Shown: positions 9,859 through 17,820, counted from the stretch's first letter. The stretch: DNA of 64,000 nucleotides from Kordiimonas lipolytica (GCF_001550065.1 NZ_LRUB01000024.1:62001-126000), one strand, 5' to 3'. Notes: generated from the letters alone by a model not told the origin. Program-made: numbers and translations.

Positions 9859-11253
9859 CTACTTGCCGATACAAAAATCGGAGAAGATCACATCAAGGAT
9901 ATCCTCTACGCCGACTCGGCCTGTGATTTTCCCAAGAGAGCGCGCCGCCATACGCACATCCTCCGCGGCCAACACTGCGTCCAGCCCCGCATTCTGATCA
10001 AACCGATCAAGATGGTCGACCGCTTCCTCAAGCGCCCGGCGGTGACGCACGCGCGTGAGCGACGGTACTTCGCGGGGCGCCATCGCCTCGCGCACATGCT
10101 CTTCCAGATGACTAAACAGGTCGCTCAAGCCCACATCGGTTTTCGCAGAAACATAGGCCACGTCGGCAACCTTCACATCCGGCATGCCCGGCAATTTATC
10201 ATGTTTCACGTGAAACATGTCTGTGCGATCGGTCTGGGTGATCACCAGCATCGCCTTCTCATCGAGCCAGCGTTCCATCGATTTTGGGATCACCGGCCAA
10301 TCGTCAGCACGGATCAGCACAAGGCGAAGGTCAGCCTCCTCGGCGCGGGCAAGCGCCCGGCGGATACCTTCCTGCTCGATAGCCCCCTGGCTTTCGCGGA
10401 CACCCGCAGTATCGATCAGCCGAACGGGATATCCACCCAGGTCGAGCTGGATTTCGATCACATCGCGGGTGGTGCCTTCCTCATCTGAGACAATCGCAAC
10501 ATCGGATTTTGCCAGCGCATTGAGAAGCGTGGACTTGCCAGCATTGGGTTCCCCCATAATGACAATGCGAAATCCTTCCCTGAGGGCCTCACCACGCCGC
10601 CCATCCACAAGATGTTGTGTTATTTCGAACTTTAATGACAAGATATTTGGTCTAACAGCCCCAGCTACACCTTCGGGCAGGTCTTCGTCCGGAAAATCGA
10701 TATCGGCCTCAAGATGCGCCAGGTGAGCGACCAGGCGTCCGCGCCAATCCTCATACAGATCCCTGAGCGCGCCATCCATTTGTCTGAGCGCCTGCTCGCG
10801 CTGCGCAGCTGTCTGGGCATGGATCAAATCGTTGAGGCCCTCAGCTTCGGTAAGGTCCAGCTTCTGGTTATCAAACGCCCGGCGGGAAAACTCGCCCGGC
10901 TCTGCGGGGCGCAATCCATCGATCCGGTCTAGTGCTTCAAGCACACCTGCGACCACCGCGCGGCCACCATGCAGATGCAGCTCCACCACATCCTCGCCTG
11001 TGAAACTCGCGGAGCCTTTGAAGGCAATCACAAGGGCCTGGTCAAGCCGCGCACCATCTTCATTCGTCAGCAGGCGAAGCGCCGCATAGCGGGCTTCCGG
11101 TACCGGCTTGCCGGACAGGGCTTCAAGGGCCGCGAATGCGTGTGGGCCAGACAATCGCACCACAGCGACACCAGCGGTGCCAGCACCACTTGAAAGTGCG
11201 AAGATTGTGTCTGCAAACGTCTGGGAGCTTTGGGCCACTGATTGGTCTTTCAT
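9859..11253 (-). CDS. mnmE: MnmE (TrmE), tRNA modification GTPase
   Basis: A 464-aa GTPase with an N-terminal tetrahydrofolate-binding domain (FALSSGAGTAGVAVVRLSG), a helical domain split by the G domain, G1 loop GEPNAGKS, switch segments and LIDTAG. The essential C-terminal C-I-G-K is intact. It partners MnmG in wobble-uridine modification. Two oddities: the G4 motif reads TQTD (residues 339-342) where N/T-K-x-D is expected, and just after it MFHVKH (346-351) is encoded by a perfect parS. ATG 11253 gives the normal N-terminus; an upstream frame extension to 11292 is ignored. Divergent from ogt. Confidence 0.95.
   Translation of the reverse strand: MKDQSVAQSSQTFADTIFALSSGAGTAGVAVVRLSGPHAFAALEALSGKPVPEARYAALRLLTNEDGARLDQALVIAFKGSASFTGEDVVELHLHGGRAVVAGVLEALDRIDGLRPAEPGEFSRRAFDNQKLDLTEAEGLNDLIHAQTAAQREQALRQMDGALRDLYEDWRGRLVAHLAHLEADIDFPDEDLPEGVAGAVRPNILSLKFEITQHLVDGRRGEALREGFRIVIMGEPNAGKSTLLNALAKSDVAIVSDEEGTTRDVIEIQLDLGGYPVRLIDTAGVRESQGAIEQEGIRRALARAEEADLRLVLIRADDWPVIPKSMERWLDEKAMLVITQTDRTDMFHVKHDKLPGMPDVKVADVAYVSAKTDVGLSDLFSHLEEHVREAMAPREVPSLTRVRHRRALEEAVDHLDRFDQNAGLDAVLAAEDVRMAARSLGKITGRVGVEDILDVIFSDFCIGK
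10202..10217. promoter_or_regulatory. Perfect parS site inside mnmE
   Basis: TGTTTCACGTGAAACA, 16 of 16, with flanking C/A and T/G extending the palindrome to 20 bases (10200-10219). It encodes MFHVKH in a surface loop of the MnmE G domain. It is 376 bases from the intergenic perfect copy. Confidence 0.95.
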
Positions 11254-11330
11254 AACGGTTTGGCGTAATTCGCTTGCGCCCAGGGCGCGCACACAATAGC
11301 AATGACCTAATCAATATAGAGAGGCAATCC

Positions 11331-11822
11331 ATGTCGCAACTCTCAATGCACACGCCGGTGATCGATATCACCATTACGGAATTCGACGGCGCTATTGTCT
11401 CGCTCGATTGGGGCTGGAGTCCGTTCCAGGAACCGACGCCGCTCCTGATTGAAGCGAAGCGTCAGCTGGACGCCTATTTCGACGGCGACCTCCAGGCATT
11501 CGACTTGCCCCTATGCCCCATGGGCACCAAGCACCAGGAAAAGGTTTGGAAGGCCATGCGGGAAATCCCCTATGGCGAAACCCGGACATATGGCGATCTG
11601 GCGACCGAGATCGGCTCCGCCGCGCAGGCTGTGGGCACGGCCTGTGGCAGGAATCCGATCCCGATATTGATCCCCTGTCACAGAATTGTCGCATCTGCAG
11701 GTAAGCTTGGGGGCTATTCGGGCGATGGTGGGCTTTATACCAAACGCGCCCTCCTCGTGCTCGAGGGCGCATTGAGCGTTGAAGAAGGCAAGGCCCTTGA
11801 AGAAGCCGGGGCGCTGGACTAA
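11331..11822 (+). CDS. ogt: Methylated-DNA--protein-cysteine methyltransferase
   Basis: A 163-aa suicide repair protein that moves O6-alkyl groups from guanine to its own cysteine. The active-site IPCHRIV motif places the acceptor at Cys116; EIPYGETRTYGDLA and the arginine-finger region VGTACGRNPIPILIPCHR are present. Only the Ogt-type domain is encoded, with no Ada regulatory domain. ATG 11331 has GAGAGG just upstream and replaces an earlier in-frame start at 11274 that would overlap mnmE. Confidence 0.92.
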   Translation: MSQLSMHTPVIDITITEFDGAIVSLDWGWSPFQEPTPLLIEAKRQLDAYFDGDLQAFDLPLCPMGTKHQEKVWKAMREIPYGETRTYGDLATEIGSAAQAVGTACGRNPIPILIPCHRIVASAGKLGGYSGDGGLYTKRALLVLEGALSVEEGKALEEAGALD

Positions 11823-11867
11823 CTCAAGGAAAGAAACAACAGGATACCGGACATGAGGGGACAGACG

Positions 11868-12575
11868 ATGGCAGACATGATCGACATTCAGGCGACAGAT
11901 GGCAGCGGCACATTTGAGGCCTATGTGGTGCGCCCAGCCAAAACCGGCAACGGCCCGGTGATTGTGGTTCTGCAGGAAATCTTCGGCGTCAATGAAGGCA
12001 TGCGCCAGATTTGCGACGACTTGGCGCGCGAAGGCTATATCGCCATCTGTCCCGATCTGTTCTGGCGCATGAAGCCGGGCGTGGATATCACGGACAAGAC
12101 AGAAGAAGAATGGAAAGAGGCTTTCCATTATTTCCAGACATTCGACCACGACAAAGGCATGGAAGACATCGCCGCCACGGTGGCTGTTGCCAAGAAACTT
12201 GAAGGCGGCACAGGCAAGGTCGGCGCTGTCGGCTACTGCCTTGGTGGCCTCCTTGCATACAAGACATCCGCCCTGACAGACGTGGACGCAAGTGTCGCCT
12301 ATTATGGTGTCGGGCTTGATACCCTATTGGACTTGTCGGCCAAGATCACAACACCGCTTCTGATGCATATCGCGGAAGAAGACGGCTTTGTTGACAAGGA
12401 CGCACAGAAACGCATCAAAGAAGGCCTGAAGGACAATGCAAATGTCACCATCCATAGCTACCCAGGGGTGGACCATGCCTTCGCCCGCCCGGACGGTGTC
12501 AACTGGAACACGGCTGCCGCCAACCTCGCGAACGCCCGCACGCGGGACTTTTTCCAGACCAACCTGAAGGGCTGA
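11868..12575 (+). CDS. Dienelactone hydrolase family protein
   Basis: A 235-aa alpha/beta hydrolase. The nucleophile elbow is GYCLGG with Cys at about 124, as in dienelactone hydrolase (carboxymethylenebutenolidase); the acid and histidine probably lie in EEDGFVD and GVDHAF. The true substrate is unknown: no other genes for chlorocatechol breakdown are nearby, so a general detoxifying role is as likely. ATG 11868 has GAGGGG seven bases upstream. 45 bases after ogt and 11 before the DUF416 gene, so part of a run reaching to 14804. Confidence 0.85.
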   Translation: MADMIDIQATDGSGTFEAYVVRPAKTGNGPVIVVLQEIFGVNEGMRQICDDLAREGYIAICPDLFWRMKPGVDITDKTEEEWKEAFHYFQTFDHDKGMEDIAATVAVAKKLEGGTGKVGAVGYCLGGLLAYKTSALTDVDASVAYYGVGLDTLLDLSAKITTPLLMHIAEEDGFVDKDAQKRIKEGLKDNANVTIHSYPGVDHAFARPDGVNWNTAAANLANARTRDFFQTNLKG

Positions 12576-12586
12576 GGTTGGGGACA

Positions 12587-13141
12587 ATGACTTACCAAGC
12601 CTACCTCGACGGAATCTCTGCTGGGGTAATAAAGCTGTCCCATACGCAAAAGCTGCAACTCGCCTGGGAACTTTGCTGCCGCCTCTCTCCTCTCTATCAA
12701 ACTTTTCAGGACAAAGAGAACTGGGGTAACTCCAGTCTTCTTGCGCATGTACGCAATGCGGCAGAAAATTTTCTTGCAGGACAAACCAATCAGAGTCTCC
12801 CTGCAGAAGCTGAAATCGAAAAAATTACTCCAGATACTGAGGACTTTGGCTCAACACTCGGTTCCCACGCATTGGATACAGCGATCAGTCATATTTATCT
12901 TTCTCGCTTATGTACTTACGACAGTCCGGAAGCCCTTATCTCCATACTGTCCATATGTTTTGATGTGCTAGATCGATTTGAGCAGCAATTTACCGGAATT
13001 TCTGATGCTAAATTCACAAATGCAGAGATGGAGTGGCAGTTCACTGTTCTTTCAAAACGAACGGAAGATAAAGATTTCACATTAAGTTATGTGGTCGAAT
13101 CTGATGAAATTATTCATGCCGCGCTAAAGGAATATGAATGA
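12587..13141 (+). CDS. DUF416 family protein (YjaG-like)
   Basis: A 184-aa all-helical protein resembling E. coli YjaG (DUF416): an N-terminal QKLQLAWELCCRLSPLYQTF helix pair, then a helical core with NAAENFL and a C-terminal acidic tail. Function unknown. Base composition is clearly more AT-rich than the flanking genes, and codons such as TTA, AAA and AAT are frequent, which suggests acquisition. ATG 12587 is preferred over TTG 12578. Its stop overlaps the next start as ATGA, so it is translated with the operon despite its composition. Confidence 0.65.
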   Translation: MTYQAYLDGISAGVIKLSHTQKLQLAWELCCRLSPLYQTFQDKENWGNSSLLAHVRNAAENFLAGQTNQSLPAEAEIEKITPDTEDFGSTLGSHALDTAISHIYLSRLCTYDSPEALISILSICFDVLDRFEQQFTGISDAKFTNAEMEWQFTVLSKRTEDKDFTLSYVVESDEIIHAALKEYE

Positions 13142-14112
13142 CTAAAGCGATCCGGATGGAGGCCTTCGGCGGGACGGACGTCCTGAAGTGGCAGGAAATT
13201 GACCTTGGCGCCCCAGCTGTGGGCGAGGTACAAATACGCCATACGGCCATTGGGCTGAATTTCATCGATACCTATCACCGCACAGGGCTTTACCCCTTGC
13301 CGCTGCCGGCCACCCCGGGGCTTGAAGCCGTCGGTGTTGTGGAAGCCATGGGCGAGGGTGTCGAGAGTTTCAAAGTTGGTGACCGTGTCGGCTACCCCGC
13401 TGGCCCCATTGGCGCCTACGTGGAAGCCAGAAATATTCCGGCTGCAAAGCTGGTGAAAATCCCTGACAGTGTCTCTGATGAAGACGCCGCAGCCCTCATG
13501 TTGAAAGCCTGTACGGTCGAAGCCTTTGTCGAGCGGCTATATCCGGTGAAGGCTGGTGAAACAGTTCTCCTGCATGCCGCAGCCGGCGGGGTGGGCCTGA
13601 TCGCCTGCCAGTGGCTTTCGGCCATCGGCGCCACCGTTATCGGCACTGTGGGCAGCCCGGAGAAAGCCGAGCTCGCAAAAGCACACGGCTGCACCCACAC
13701 TGTCCTCTACCGTGACGAAGACTTCGTTGCCCGTGTGAAGGACATAACGAACGGCGAAGGTGTGCCCGTGGTTTACGACAGCGTCGGCAAAGCCACTTTC
13801 ATGGGGTCGCTTGAATGCCTGAAGCGCCGCGGTGTGATGGTGACATTTGGCAATGCCACCGGCCCGGTTGACCCTGTGCCGCCCGCGCTGCTGGCACAGA
13901 AAGGATCCCTGATGCTCACGCGTCCTGTGTTGATGGACTATGTGGCGACACGACCTGAGCTCGAGCATTCCACAAGCCGCGTGTTTGAGATGATCGCATC
14001 GGGCAAGCTGAAGGCGCGGATCAACCAGCGCTTCGCGCTGAAGGACGCCGCAGAAGCCCATAAGGCGCTTGAGGCACGCCAGACCAGCGGGCAGACGATC
14101 CTTATTCCATGA
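13138..14112 (+). CDS. Quinone oxidoreductase (NADPH), zinc-independent MDR family
   Basis: A 324-aa medium-chain dehydrogenase/reductase of the QorA type that reduces quinones with NADPH. Visible: the N-terminal GroES-like half with IGLNFIDTYHRTGLYP, the cofactor loop HAAAGGVGLIACQ (AxxGGVG pattern), and DSVGKATF. No zinc-binding cysteines of alcohol dehydrogenases occur. It overlaps DUF416 upstream and the hydrolase downstream by four bases each. Confidence 0.9.
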   Translation: MTKAIRMEAFGGTDVLKWQEIDLGAPAVGEVQIRHTAIGLNFIDTYHRTGLYPLPLPATPGLEAVGVVEAMGEGVESFKVGDRVGYPAGPIGAYVEARNIPAAKLVKIPDSVSDEDAAALMLKACTVEAFVERLYPVKAGETVLLHAAAGGVGLIACQWLSAIGATVIGTVGSPEKAELAKAHGCTHTVLYRDEDFVARVKDITNGEGVPVVYDSVGKATFMGSLECLKRRGVMVTFGNATGPVDPVPPALLAQKGSLMLTRPVLMDYVATRPELEHSTSRVFEMIASGKLKARINQRFALKDAAEAHKALEARQTSGQTILIP

Positions 14113-14804
14113 GCAATCCGCCCCTTTACCTGATCCCCGGCACCATGTGTGACGCCCGGCTGTGGGGCCGCATGCTTGATCACCTACCCGGAGTGGACGC
14201 CCACCACTCAGACTATTCAGATGCTGACACCATGGACGGCATGTGTGATGCGGTACTCGCGCAAGCGCCGGACACGCCCTGCCATCTGGTGGGCTTTTCG
14301 CTTGGCGGATATCTGGCGATCATGGCGGCGCTCCGCGAGCCATCAAAGTTCAAGAGCCTGACCATCATCGCGGCTTCCCCCTACGGTCTGACCGACGCGG
14401 AAAAATCTTTGCGCAAACGCAACGCCGAAATGCTCACGCGTCTGACATACAAAGGCATGTCGAAAGCCCGCCTCGCGCAGTTTGTGAATGCGGACCATCT
14501 GGATGACCCGGCCATCACCGGCACGATCCTTCAAATGGAAAAAGAACTGGGCCAGGACGTGCTGATCCGCCAGTTGATCGCCCCCATCGACCGTTTGAAT
14601 ATCGCGGAAGAATTGCTGTCGCTTGAAATGCCCGTCAGTTTCATCATGGCGGAGGACGACCAGCTGGTGCCCATCGGGGCCATTGAAAAGCTCGCCGCAA
14701 AATCAGACACCATCACCCTGCATCGCATGGCTGGCACCGGCCACATGATCCCCCTGGAAGCACCAGAAGAATTAGCGACGACACTTGCTAGTAAGGGGGC
14801 TTGA
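14109..14804 (+). CDS. Alpha/beta hydrolase
   Basis: A 231-aa hydrolase with LIPGTMCDARLW (oxyanion region), nucleophile elbow GFSLGG with Ser64, a MAEDDQLVP acid segment and catalytic His in GTGHMIPLE near the C-terminus. Resembles small esterases of the MhpC/BioH class; substrate unknown. Ends the operon: its last codons and stop lie inside a perfect hairpin. Confidence 0.85.
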   Translation: MSNPPLYLIPGTMCDARLWGRMLDHLPGVDAHHSDYSDADTMDGMCDAVLAQAPDTPCHLVGFSLGGYLAIMAALREPSKFKSLTIIAASPYGLTDAEKSLRKRNAEMLTRLTYKGMSKARLAQFVNADHLDDPAITGTILQMEKELGQDVLIRQLIAPIDRLNIAEELLSLEMPVSFIMAEDDQLVPIGAIEKLAAKSDTITLHRMAGTGHMIPLEAPEELATTLASKGA

Positions 14805-14816
14805 AACCCCCTTACT
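14790..14816. terminator. Hairpin spanning the hydrolase stop codon
   Basis: AGTAAGGGGG (14790-14799) and CCCCCTTACT (14807-14816) form a perfect 10-bp stem with a seven-base loop that contains the TGA stop (14802-14804). There is no U tract in either direction (TATAAG follows), so it may act as an mRNA 3' stabiliser rather than a classic terminator. It separates convergent genes. Confidence 0.55.
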
Positions 14817-14823
14817 ATAAGTA

Positions 14824-15045
14824 CTAGATATTGAGCTCCAACTGATCTGGGTCGATCGTTTTTGCCGGCTTAACGCTTTTGAAGCGCTTTCCTGTAATCA
14901 CTTCAGATACTCGCCCTTGGTTTACACCCAATAGAGCTGCGGCCTGATGTTGAAATAATCCCAACTTCATAACCAAAAACTTAGCCAAAGCTGCTTTGGC
15001 TGTTGTCATTCGGTTAGAACGACGTCGAAAAAATGGAAAGGTCAT
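14824..15045 (-). CDS. Small helix-turn-helix DNA-binding protein
   Basis: A 73-aa AT-rich gene. The core KLGLFQHQAAALLGVNQGRVSEVITGKRF is a helix-turn-helix of the XRE type, with QAAALLGVNQGRVSEV covering the two helices. Similar short proteins occur in mobile elements and chromosomal islands of alphaproteobacteria; a repressor role is inferred. ATG 15045 is chosen because GGGAGAAGG precedes it; an upstream in-frame start (15078) lacks a site. A perfect inverted repeat lies 56 bases upstream and may be its own operator. Confidence 0.65.
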   Translation of the reverse strand: MTFPFFRRRSNRMTTAKAALAKFLVMKLGLFQHQAAALLGVNQGRVSEVITGKRFKSVKPAKTIDPDQLELNI

Positions 15046-15100
15046 TAGCCTTCTCCCTTGATCAAACGACGTTTCCACCTTTACGCATTGCGACAGTTCC

Positions 15101-15118
15101 TGTATGATTTCTCATACA
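15101..15118. promoter_or_regulatory. Inverted repeat, possible operator of the helix-turn-helix gene
   Basis: TGTATGA and TCATACA are perfect inverted halves separated by TTTC, an 18-base palindromic site typical of XRE-type repressors. It lies upstream of the minus-strand gene at 14824-15045. Confidence 0.5.
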
Positions 15119-15145
15119 ACCACGGGGAGTGGTAAATTATCGCAG

Positions 15146-15226
15146 ACTAGATTGGCGGAAGCGTCTCCAATTTTTCTAGTCTTCAAAATTGGCTTTCCAG
15201 AGTTGCACCTCTGGGAAGCCTTTTTT
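15146..15226 (+). ncRNA. Candidate small RNA with intrinsic terminator
   Basis: Two adjacent structures are seen. The first pairs ACTAGA/TCTAGT and TTGG/CCAA (15146-15180). The second is a 12-bp stem, GGCTTTCCAGAG (15191-15202) with CTCTGGGAAGCC (15209-15220, one G-T wobble), followed by six T residues. No plus-strand gene lies upstream, so the terminator implies a short plus-strand transcript starting near 15120. The 5' end is not defined and no clear -35/-10 pair was found. Alternatively the second hairpin ends minus-strand transcription from the gene at 15494. Confidence 0.4.
15209..15226 (+). terminator. Strong intrinsic terminator without an upstream gene
   Basis: The right half of the 12-bp stem (left half 15191-15202, loop TTGCAC) followed by T6 at 15221-15226. 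The strongest Rho-independent signal in this part of the window. Confidence 0.75.
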
Positions 15227-15431
15227 AACGCTAGGCACTACAAATTGTGTATCGCCATTTGGATACCATACCAGATCTAGGAAACACGGTGGAGTCGATT
15301 CTCAAGGATTTTCTTGTATTTTCAGGGAAACTCTGGGGATAAGGCTGTTAACAAGCCAAAAAAAATTCAACCTAAAAAGGAAGAAGTGCCGTTAACTGTT
15401 TGGTTCTTAAAGAAAAGAACAAAAAGTGAAC

Positions 15432-15440
15432 TTATCCACA
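15432..15440 (+). promoter_or_regulatory. Isolated DnaA box
   Basis: TTATCCACA is an exact DnaA consensus box within the AT-rich island, about 4 kb from the origin boxes. It could titrate DnaA or regulate the neighbouring genes. Confidence 0.5.
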
Positions 15441-15493
15441 TATTTTTGTATGGTGATATAAGCTTAGAGTAATATTATTTCAAATTCTCCTAT

Positions 15494-16270
15494 TCAAAGC
15501 GCCATCCGGTAGAAGCGGGTGTCGACGGCCATGCGCGGGAAGCTGTCTGGCAGATCAGCCTCATTCACCAGGTCAAAGCCGTTCTTCTCATAGAAACGGT
15601 GCGCCGCCAAGAAGGCTGCCGTTGTCCCCAGATAGATATCCGTCACGCCTGACGCCTTCGCCTCAGCAATCACATGATCCAGGAGCTTTTGCGCCACGCC
15701 AAATGCCCGCCCGCGGTAAGGGGCTGCCACAAACATTTTCCGAAGCGCCACCTGGCAATCACCGATATCAATCAACGCGATGGAGCCAATCACGGCATGC
15801 CCATCAAGCGCCACCCAGGTCATGCCGCGTGCGTCGGTCACTTCCGTTGCCGCTGTGGCGTCAGACACTACCGTGACATTAAAGCCAAGGCTTGCCGCCA
15901 TCCGGGCTGTAGTATCCACGCTATGCTGGGTCAGCACACCGGCAATGACCAAGTGATCGATCTTGCGCTCTCGCAGATGCTTTTCAAGGTCAGTGCCGAC
16001 AAATGCATTGTTGGTATGCTTGCCAATGACCGTCTCTAGCCCCTGAGGGGCTACCTCAGGCTTGAAAGCGTGCCCGGGGGTACCCGGCGTGTACGGCGAG
16101 CCTTCACACACGCTGTCGTGCCTTATATGGATGATCTCACCCGCGCGCTTGCGCCAGGCTTCCAGAAGCCGCGCCATATTGGCTTCGGCATGCGGATTAC
16201 CTCGCACACCCCACTTCGGGTCGTCTATCGCCAGCTGTGTGTCGATAATAATCAGCGCCGTGTTGGTCAT
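15494..16270 (-). CDS. Isochorismatase-like domain fused to a GNAT acetyltransferase
   Basis: A 258-aa fusion. Residues 1-145 are an isochorismatase/cysteine-hydrolase domain with Asp10 (IIIDTQ), Lys84 (GKHTNNAFVGT) and GVLTQHSVDTTARMA, where the usual catalytic cysteine is Ser117. From about 150 a GNAT domain begins: WVALDGHAVIGSIALIDI, the acetyl-CoA loop APYRGRAFGVAQKLL (183-197), FYEKNGF, and a C-terminal PRMAVDTRFYRMAL. Each part looks shorter than a stand-alone member: the hydrolase lacks its last strands and the GNAT its first helices. GGGGGAGG precedes ATG 16270. Function unknown; hydrolase activity may be lost. Confidence 0.8.
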   Translation of the reverse strand: MTNTALIIIDTQLAIDDPKWGVRGNPHAEANMARLLEAWRKRAGEIIHIRHDSVCEGSPYTPGTPGHAFKPEVAPQGLETVIGKHTNNAFVGTDLEKHLRERKIDHLVIAGVLTQHSVDTTARMAASLGFNVTVVSDATAATEVTDARGMTWVALDGHAVIGSIALIDIGDCQVALRKMFVAAPYRGRAFGVAQKLLDHVIAEAKASGVTDIYLGTTAAFLAAHRFYEKNGFDLVNEADLPDSFPRMAVDTRFYRMAL

Positions 16271-16290
16271 AACCTCCCCCTGAAAGCGAA

Positions 16291-16314
16291 AAGGGCCTGC
16301 AAATGCAAGCCCTT
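16291..16314 (-). terminator. Probable terminator of rho
   Basis: On the minus strand AAGGGCTTGCA pairs with TGCAGGCCCTT with one mismatch and a tiny loop, followed by TTCGCTTT. It lies 33 bases after the rho stop and upstream of the fusion gene. Confidence 0.55.
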
Positions 16315-16346
16315 AGCGTACCAAACTCTCGAATATCTTCCAGCAG

Positions 16347-17603
16347 CTAGTTGTTCATGCTGGTGAAGAATTCTTCGTTGTTCTTGCTGTCCTTGAGCTT
16401 GCCAAGGAGGAATTCCATCGCATCCACGGTGCCCATTGGCGTGAGGATACGGCGGAGGACCCACATTTTCGAAAGCGTCGCAGGATCGACCAGAAGTTCT
16501 TCTTTCCGGGTACCGGACTTGAGGATATCGATCGCCGGGAACACGCGCTTGTCCGCAACCTTGCGGTCGAGAACAATCTCGCTGTTGCCCGTGCCTTTGA
16601 ATTCCTCGAAGATCACTTCGTCCATACGGCTGCCGGTCTCGATAAGAGCGGTCGCAATGATGGAAAGCGAGCCGCCTTCCTCGATGTTCCGTGCGGCACC
16701 GAAGAAGCGTTTCGGGCGCTGCAGGGCGTTTGCGTCCACACCGCCCGTGAGAACCTTACCGGAAGAAGGCACCACGGTGTTGTAGGCGCGCGCCAGACGG
16801 GTGATACTATCGAGAAGGATCACAACGTCCTTGCCGTGCTCCACAAGGCGTTTGGCTTTCTCAATCACCATTTCTGCCACCTGAACGTGACGGCTTGCAG
16901 GTTCGTCGAAGGTGGAGGATACGACCTCCCCTTTCACGCTGCGCTGCATGTCTGTCACCTCTTCCGGGCGTTCGTCGATCAGAAGAACAATCACGAAACA
17001 CTCGGGATGGTTGGCGGTGATGGATTTGGCAATATTCTGCAAGAGAACCGTTTTACCGGTACGCGGCGGCGCAACAATAAGCGCGCGCTGGCCTTTACCG
17101 ATTGGGCTCACCAGGTCGATCACCCGTGGGGACTTGTCCTTCACGGTTGGATCGTCCGGGTCAAGCTTCAGCTTTTCGTCCGGGTAAAGCGGCGTCAGGT
17201 TGTCGAAGTGAACCTTGTGTTTGGTTTTCTCAGGCTCATCGAAGTTGATCTTGGAAACCTTGAGAAGGGCAAAATAACGCTCGCCATCCTTGGGCGCGCG
17301 AATCTGGCCTTCAACCGTATCGCCTGTCCGAAGCGCAAAGCGCCGGATCTGGCTTGGGCTTACGTAAATATCGTCGGGGCCCGGCAGATAGTTCGCCTCA
17401 GGGGAGCGCAGGAAACCGAATCCGTCAGAAAGGATTTCGATAACGCCGCCACCCATGATTTCGATATCGTCGTCTGCAAGATGCTTGAGGATAGCGAACA
17501 TCATGTCCTGTTTGCGCATGCTGGAGGCGTTTTCAACGCCAACTTCCTCAGCAAGCGACAGAAGGTCTGCTGGGGTTTTGTTTTTGAGATCCTGAAGGTG
17601 CAT
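16347..17603 (-). CDS. rho: Transcription termination factor Rho
   Basis: A 418-aa hexameric RNA helicase. The N-terminal helix bundle and cold-shock-like RNA-binding domain ([25 protein letters not shown] pattern, about 60-85), the P-loop [12 protein letters not shown] (about 178-189), [13 protein letters not shown] as Walker B, the Q-loop and R-loop region [23 protein letters not shown] are all present. No long insertion in the N-terminal domain. Located in the conserved rho-hemJ-hemE-oriC order. Confidence 0.97.
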   Translation of the reverse strand: MHLQDLKNKTPADLLSLAEEVGVENASSMRKQDMMFAILKHLADDDIEIMGGGVIEILSDGFGFLRSPEANYLPGPDDIYVSPSQIRRFALRTGDTVEGQIRAPKDGERYFALLKVSKINFDEPEKTKHKVHFDNLTPLYPDEKLKLDPDDPTVKDKSPRVIDLVSPIGKGQRALIVAPPRTGKTVLLQNIAKSITANHPECFVIVLLIDERPEEVTDMQRSVKGEVVSSTFDEPASRHVQVAEMVIEKAKRLVEHGKDVVILLDSITRLARAYNTVVPSSGKVLTGGVDANALQRPKRFFGAARNIEEGGSLSIIATALIETGSRMDEVIFEEFKGTGNSEIVLDRKVADKRVFPAIDILKSGTRKEELLVDPATLSKMWVLRRILTPMGTVDAMEFLLGKLKDSKNNEEFFTSMNN

Positions 17604-17820
17604 GGGATCGTCCAGATTGTTGTTATTGGAAGAAAGATGTTTGAATTATTGGGGCCAGACGGCCCGGAAAGGATAGATCGATTGCGGCTTCATCATATAA
17701 TAAAACCAGCAATGATTGGGAAATAAGTTTGACGACGCGCGAGATACTGGCGCGCCGGATCAGGGCCCAAGCTACCACTTTCGCCTTTGGTGTCAAGTCT
17801 GTTGCAGCCGCAACTATTTG

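Larger units (their letters stand above)
15046..15493. other. AT-rich intergenic island
   Basis: 448 bases without a convincing protein gene, noticeably richer in A and T than its surroundings. It contains an inverted-repeat operator candidate (15101-15118), two consecutive hairpins that may be a small RNA with terminator (15146-15226), and a consensus DnaA box (15432-15440). A 68-codon open frame at 15189 begins inside the terminator stem and is rejected. Confidence 0.6.

Noticed and set aside
15189..15395. 68-codon plus-strand frame in the AT-rich island
   Set aside because: It begins within the terminator stem, has no ribosome-binding site and no recognisable sequence.
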